Below, in pieces: positions 8,652-12,721 of a stretch of 12,721 nt of DNA. The stretch's first letter is position 1; every line of letters starts with the position of its first letter. Under the pieces are notes generated by a model. That model did no database searches. It was given only the letters and a program-made list of their open reading frames with translations, and was not told the origin of the DNA. A program made the translations under genes and the position numbers. The stretch is from Glomus cerebriforme (Eukaryota; Glomeromycota; Glomeromycetes; Glomerales; Glomeraceae), in contig QKYT01000035.1 of NCBI GenBank assembly GCA_003550305.1, forward strand, positions 241,857-254,577, written 5' to 3'.

Positions 8652-9007
8652 AATACGTTTCCGTTCTGTTTGAAATTTCGTATGTACAGTTTTATTATTC
8701 TTTCTACATTTCATAATGTTGACAAAGAAACATATCATTAAGTCTCACATGAACAATATATTTTTATAACTTTAATTACGTATATGTATGTTAATTATTA
8801 TATTATATGCGTTAAATAGATTATCGAATAATTTGTACAAATTAGATTATTTATTATTTATATTTATCTTATTGTCAACGTGTTAAATGAATATATAACT
8901 AGAAATTCAAGAGGTTTCTGCAAATAAAATAATCAAGTTTTTTACTTTATTTTTGTTCATTGAATTATAATATAAAATAATACTTGATTTTCAAACAATT
9001 GTACAAC

Positions 9008-9013
9008 TTTAAT
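9008..9013 (-). terminator. Candidate poly(A) signal ATTAAA for DMC1
   Basis: The minus strand reads ATTAAA about 80 nt after the DMC1 stop codon. This is a common variant of AATAAA, and no canonical AATAAA is seen between it and the stop. The call rests on position alone. Confidence 0.3.
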
Positions 9014-9094
9014 AGCACCCATAATAAATACATGGATCGCAAATTAGTAATTAATAATAATACCGGTTTATAAATTGTGTTGTAATATTGTATA

Positions 9095-10848
9095 TCAACC
9101 TGAGCTATCAATTATACCACCAGCTGAAATAGTATATGCTATCATATGTACATATATGTATAATAAAATTAGTTATAATAAAAAAAAAAATAAAATAAAA
9201 TGATCTTATTAAATATTCTATCGACTTACGTGCTTCGGCCTCAGGCATATCAGGTGAATCATAGATTTTTGCAATACGTTCATCTCCACGACCTTTGCGA
9301 AGGTAAAGACGAATAGTTGATCTATCAAAAGTTTAAAATATTTAATTTGGTTTATATATTTTATGATAAAGATGAAAGAAAAGATACTCACGCGTGAGCA
9401 AGTACATGACCGCCAATAGGTTTGCGTGGATCACTTACAAACATCATGCTGCTACCTGGATCAGCTTGAACCTAATAAAGATATTTTAATAAGTCTATCA
9501 ATTTATAATTGAAAAAATCTGTTTTTATTACCTGGTTTGTAATGTAAACAGCTACATTGAATTCCTCCGATATTTTTGTCAACCTACTAAGCATAATATT
9601 CAACTTTTGTTGTCGTTCAGCGAGTTCACCGCGACCAGCATAATCGGTTCGGAAAAGAGCTATAATAGAATCAATTATCTGACAAAAAAAAAAAGAAAAT
9701 AAGTTTAACAATATTACAAATTTTATTTCGAGGGTTATTGTGTAACGTACCAATAATCTGTAAACTCCTCTTTCTTCAGCAAATCGAGCAGTCAACTCAA
9801 TAATCAATTCCATTTGATGTTCTGAAGTAAAAGCACGAGCGAAAAGAATGTTTTCAAGTGCTGCTTCTTGATCAATTCCGAAACGAGCAGCTATTGCTTT
9901 GATACGCTCTGGTCGAAAGGTTCCTATGGTTAATAAAATGAGAATGAGATCAGATTGTCGTAAATCTTTTATGGCAATAAAGAATTTACCTTCCGTATCG
10001 ATGAACGCAGCCTAAATGAAGACAAAATAATAAAGTTATAACATGATAATGTAAATAAGTTATCATGATTGTTTAAGCAATTAATACCTTGCCGCTCGTC
10101 CCACCCATGCTTGGTGGAAGCTGTGCCACAACACACAAAGTATGTGCGATTTGCGTCTTACCCGTTCTAAATTCACCAAAGGCTTCAGTGATGGACATGG
10201 TGGGAATTCCACCTGTTCGATAGAATAAATGATCATTCAAAAAATTCCAAATTATTATTATGCGAAATTTCAATTTATATACCGCCTAAAAGTGAATCCA
10301 ACGTTTTACTGCCTGTTGAAATATGCATTACTTTCGATCTTACTTGCGAAAATTCTGTACCAGTCATGAAAGAAGCAGACTAGCCAAAAATAACGCGTGA
10401 ATATGTATATAATACTATCGATTTATCATAAAGATTTTCCAATTATCACCTGAAGTTTGCTGGCCGTCTCTTTGAGTTTATCAACTTTTGCTTCGGAAAG
10501 ACCTTTAATTTTGCAGAGATTTCTGCGGGTTGTCATATGAATAGCCTATTTACAAAAATTAGATGTACAGTAATAACAAATAAATCACTTTTAAAAATAT
10601 TTATGTGATATGATACCCGCACAGTACAAATACCGGCACTCTTTAGTTTAACAATATCAGAAGAGTTAATTCCATGATTCTGTAACTCGTCTATTTCAGT
10701 ATAGAAAAGTTCCTAAAAGTAAAGGCGCGTTTTATGTATTTGTAGAATACGTAATGGATGACATAAATAGACGAAGAAATTTTACTTCTTCTTCTTCTGA
10801 CTCTTGGACATCAGTTTCTTGATCAGGTACTTGTTCAAGTTCACTCAT
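9095..10848 (-). CDS. DMC1: DMC1 meiotic recombinase, complete, 11 exons
   Basis: DMC1 is the meiosis-specific RecA/Rad51-family ATPase. It forms nucleoprotein filaments and performs homologous strand exchange in the nucleus. Exons: 10848-10786, 10712-10617, 10545-10450, 10379-10283, 10212-10088, 10011-9990, 9923-9751, 9678-9532, 9471-9392, 9321-9230, 9138-9095. All ten introns (60-91 nt) are GT-AG. The reading frame closes perfectly to give 344 residues (human DMC1 has 340). The start is supported by an in-frame TAA 9 nt upstream. Residues 1-30 are acidic. The helix-hairpin-helix domain spans about 34-75 ([29 protein letters not shown]). The linker polymerisation motif is F89-M-T-G92. Walker A GEFRTGKT is at 130-137, IDTEGTFRP about 163-171, TSEHQMEL at 199-206, and Walker B LLIID at 223-227. 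DMC1-type loop residues are Q248, P278 and G279. [12 protein letters not shown] and [13 protein letters not shown] follow. The first HhH segment and loops match DMC1 rather than RAD51. The last exon ([13 protein letters not shown]) ends differently from the usual GDAK(D/E), and its acceptor was chosen for the best family match. Confidence 0.95.
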
Positions 10849-11000
10849 ATTTGCTTAATTTTAAATAGAAAAGAAATGGGTTATGAATTAATGTTAATTC
10901 AAAAGTTTCGTGACAACGTGCCTTTTTATTCGAGTTTATTTAGCTTATTAATCTTATTATCTTATTAATAGATAAAAATAGATTAAAAAAAGTTTGTTTA
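10849..11000 (-). promoter_or_regulatory. 5' flank of DMC1
   Basis: This is the immediate upstream region of the DMC1 start. It is AT-rich, with one GC-richer segment reading TTTCGTGACAACGTGCC at 10905-10921. I see no URS1-like (GGCGGC) element, the site used for meiotic control in budding yeast, and no clear TATA box. Meiotic regulation is therefore not visible here. Confidence 0.3.
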
Positions 11001-12690
11001 GCTTACCAATAGACTATGAATAATCAATTTTAGTGTCGGAATTTGAAAATGACAAATTGCAAGGGCATCATTCACTCATAAGCTAAACTATAGTTTCAAA
11101 ATTAACTTATAATAGAACCTTGAATTTACGAAACAAAATTTCTTTAATACAACTAATAATTTTACTATTAATTAATAAGGAAATCTTTATTTTTGTAGAT
11201 AGTTATAGAATTCTTAAGTATAGTTATAATATATTTTGATAATTCAATATTAATAATTTAGCAAACTTACAATATATTAATTCATAAATCTACTTAAATC
11301 CAAAATACAAGACTGATCTGTTCCAATTCAAATCTAAGTTACTAAGTAATATGAAATTAAAGTTAAAAAGAAAAATTGAAATGCAAACAATCTAATTAGT
11401 TTATAACAAATCACATTATATTTCAACAGTAAGATATATAACTATATAAAATATAAATGAATATGCAAGTGTAAAATATTAAAATATTAACTAATCTAAA
11501 TTTTTCTTATATGACATACTGAATAAAAATTATTTTATATAATAATATAAAGTATTTCAGATAAAATTATATTTAAATTTTAGAATTAGTATTCTTATAA
11601 AGATTTGGCTTTATATGTACCTTCTATGCTTTTTTTTTTAAGAAAGAATTAATTTAATTAAAGAACAATAAGTATTATTTCATAAAACTTAAACTTACCA
11701 AGTTTTTTAAATAATATTTTATTCTGGATTTTATAATTCTTTCATTTAATTATATATTGGAAACCTTCAGATTTAATAAACTGTTATCATAGAAGCAATT
11801 TGAATATTAGAGAAAATCTGCTTTCTTTTAATACTTTTGACCAAATTTTTTTGATTATATATATCAGTCTTTTTGAGTATTAATGATCAAGAAGTGATCA
11901 AATTTTTTTAACAATATTTTTAGTGCTAATTTTTGATAAAGCATTATTATTATAGGTAAAAGTTACTGCTCTCTAAATACAGAAAATAAATAAAACTATT
12001 GGTTAAAAAAAAAGTCAGATAAATAATGCAGAACTTTTAATTCTATTGAAATTTATGTTCTATAAAAATATTTTTTATATGTTATATTTCATGACTTTAA
12101 TATAAATAAAATCACTAAGAGAAGTAATACATATGATGTAATTATTATAGAAGAAGGAATTCTTAAATATTTAACGTTTCATGTGATTAATTATAGCAAT
12201 TATAGGAATTAAAAATTAGTTAAAATTCTATAGAATTAGCTTTTGTAAAATAATCATTTACCAATAAAATTCCTTTCATATGATTTATTAATTACGTTTA
12301 ATAGTATTTTTTGTTTTATTATTAGTATAATATATTATATATATGCAATATATATTTATTATCATACAACTTTTTGAATCTTTGTTTTATTATTAATGTA
12401 ACTTATTATATACATGAAATTCTCATTCTGTAACCTAATTCTTTTATTCACTAATTTTAAAATTTCACATTTTTATTCACCTTTTAATAGTACTTTCTAA
12501 TCATTTATAATTAAAACTTATATATTGCATGCAGGTACAAGTCTATATATGAAACTAAAATTAAACTTTAAAAGTTAAAATATTTTAGTCTGAAGGTCTA
12601 AAAGTTGAAATTAAAGTCAGAATAGGCTAAAATTATATCATATCATATGATTTCATATAATTATAAAATAATATAAAACTTTAAACTAAG
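11001..12690. other. AT-rich spacer without recognisable genes
   Basis: No long open frame, RNA gene or clear mobile element was seen. An imperfect direct repeat of about 39 bp starting TTGTTTTATTATTA lies at 12311-12349 and 12382-12420, with about 32 identical positions. The composition is so A/T-rich that such a match is weak evidence of duplication. Confidence 0.6.
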
Positions 12691-12721
12691 GTTGCTTGCC
12701 GAAACCTGTTTGGCCTAATGC
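12691..12721. repeat. GC-richer edge at the window end, possible repeat boundary
   Basis: The last 31 bases (around GGTTGCTTGCCGAAACC and TTTGGCCTAATGC) are far richer in G/C than the preceding 1.8 kb. Together with the word GGCCTAA, also found near 1848 in the left spacer, this suggests the start of a dispersed element or the next exon. The window ends before either can be decided. Confidence 0.25.

Larger units (their letters stand above)
6415..9007. other. AT-rich spacer between the remnant and DMC1
   Basis: No supported gene lies here. The segment about 7013-7222 is a mix of poly-A, poly-T and T/C-rich runs, and the long minus-strand frames across it are artefacts of that composition. 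A 67-codon minus-strand frame at 7899-7696 begins with ATG but has no recognisable motif. A GC-richer patch lies at about 8100-8660 and is listed separately with its motifs. I saw no tRNA-like or rRNA-like sequence. Confidence 0.6.

Noticed and set aside
9472..9813. Single 113-codon frame with recombinase motifs
   Set aside because: It is not a separate gene. It is DMC1 exons 7 and 8 read through an intron, and is replaced by the spliced model.
9095..10848. RAD51 as the identity of the recombinase
   Set aside because: [22 protein letters not shown] and the ADPG loop fit DMC1. The EGTFRPER wording is shared with RAD51 but also occurs in DMC1 of other lineages.

Overview
The window is strongly AT-rich nuclear DNA from a eukaryote, most likely a fungus. 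Both recognisable genes are split by short GT-AG introns (60-101 nt) with donors such as GTAAGT, GTGAGT and GTATGT. Exons have balanced composition, while introns and spacers are almost pure A/T with many homopolymer runs. One gene is a bZIP factor whose basic region resembles the fungal CYS-3/MET4 type. The combination recalls early-diverging fungi such as arbuscular mycorrhizal Glomeromycotina (Rhizophagus-like). That taxon is an inference from style, not proof.

Layout. Positions 1-237 hold one end of a DNA transposon with a pogo/Tigger-like terminus, cut by the window edge. Positions 238-3906 are AT-rich spacer with dispersed repeat debris: palindromes centred on GGCC, and a 30-bp module present twice in opposite orientation. 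Positions 3952-4961 (minus strand) encode a complete two-exon, 302-residue bZIP transcription factor. A perfect 12-bp hairpin sits over its stop codon. Positions 4962-9007 form a roughly 4-kb spacer holding the bZIP promoter side, a possible broken coding remnant at 6121-6414, low-complexity tracts, and a small GC-richer island near 8.3-8.65 kb with several transcription-factor-like motifs. Positions 9095-10848 (minus strand) encode a complete DMC1 meiotic recombinase. I reconstructed it from 11 exons as a 344-residue protein that stays in frame throughout and matches the family end to end. Positions 10849-12721 are upstream flank and AT-rich spacer, ending in a GC-richer repeat-like edge.

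The two genes lie in tandem on the minus strand, about 4.1 kb apart, and are probably independent transcription units. The most consequential content is the intact DMC1. It is the meiosis-specific strand-exchange protein and keeps its Walker motifs and the DMC1-type loop residues. If the host is one of the supposedly asexual mycorrhizal fungi, this bears on cryptic meiosis. I found no convincing tRNA, rRNA, CRISPR array or new multi-gene system.
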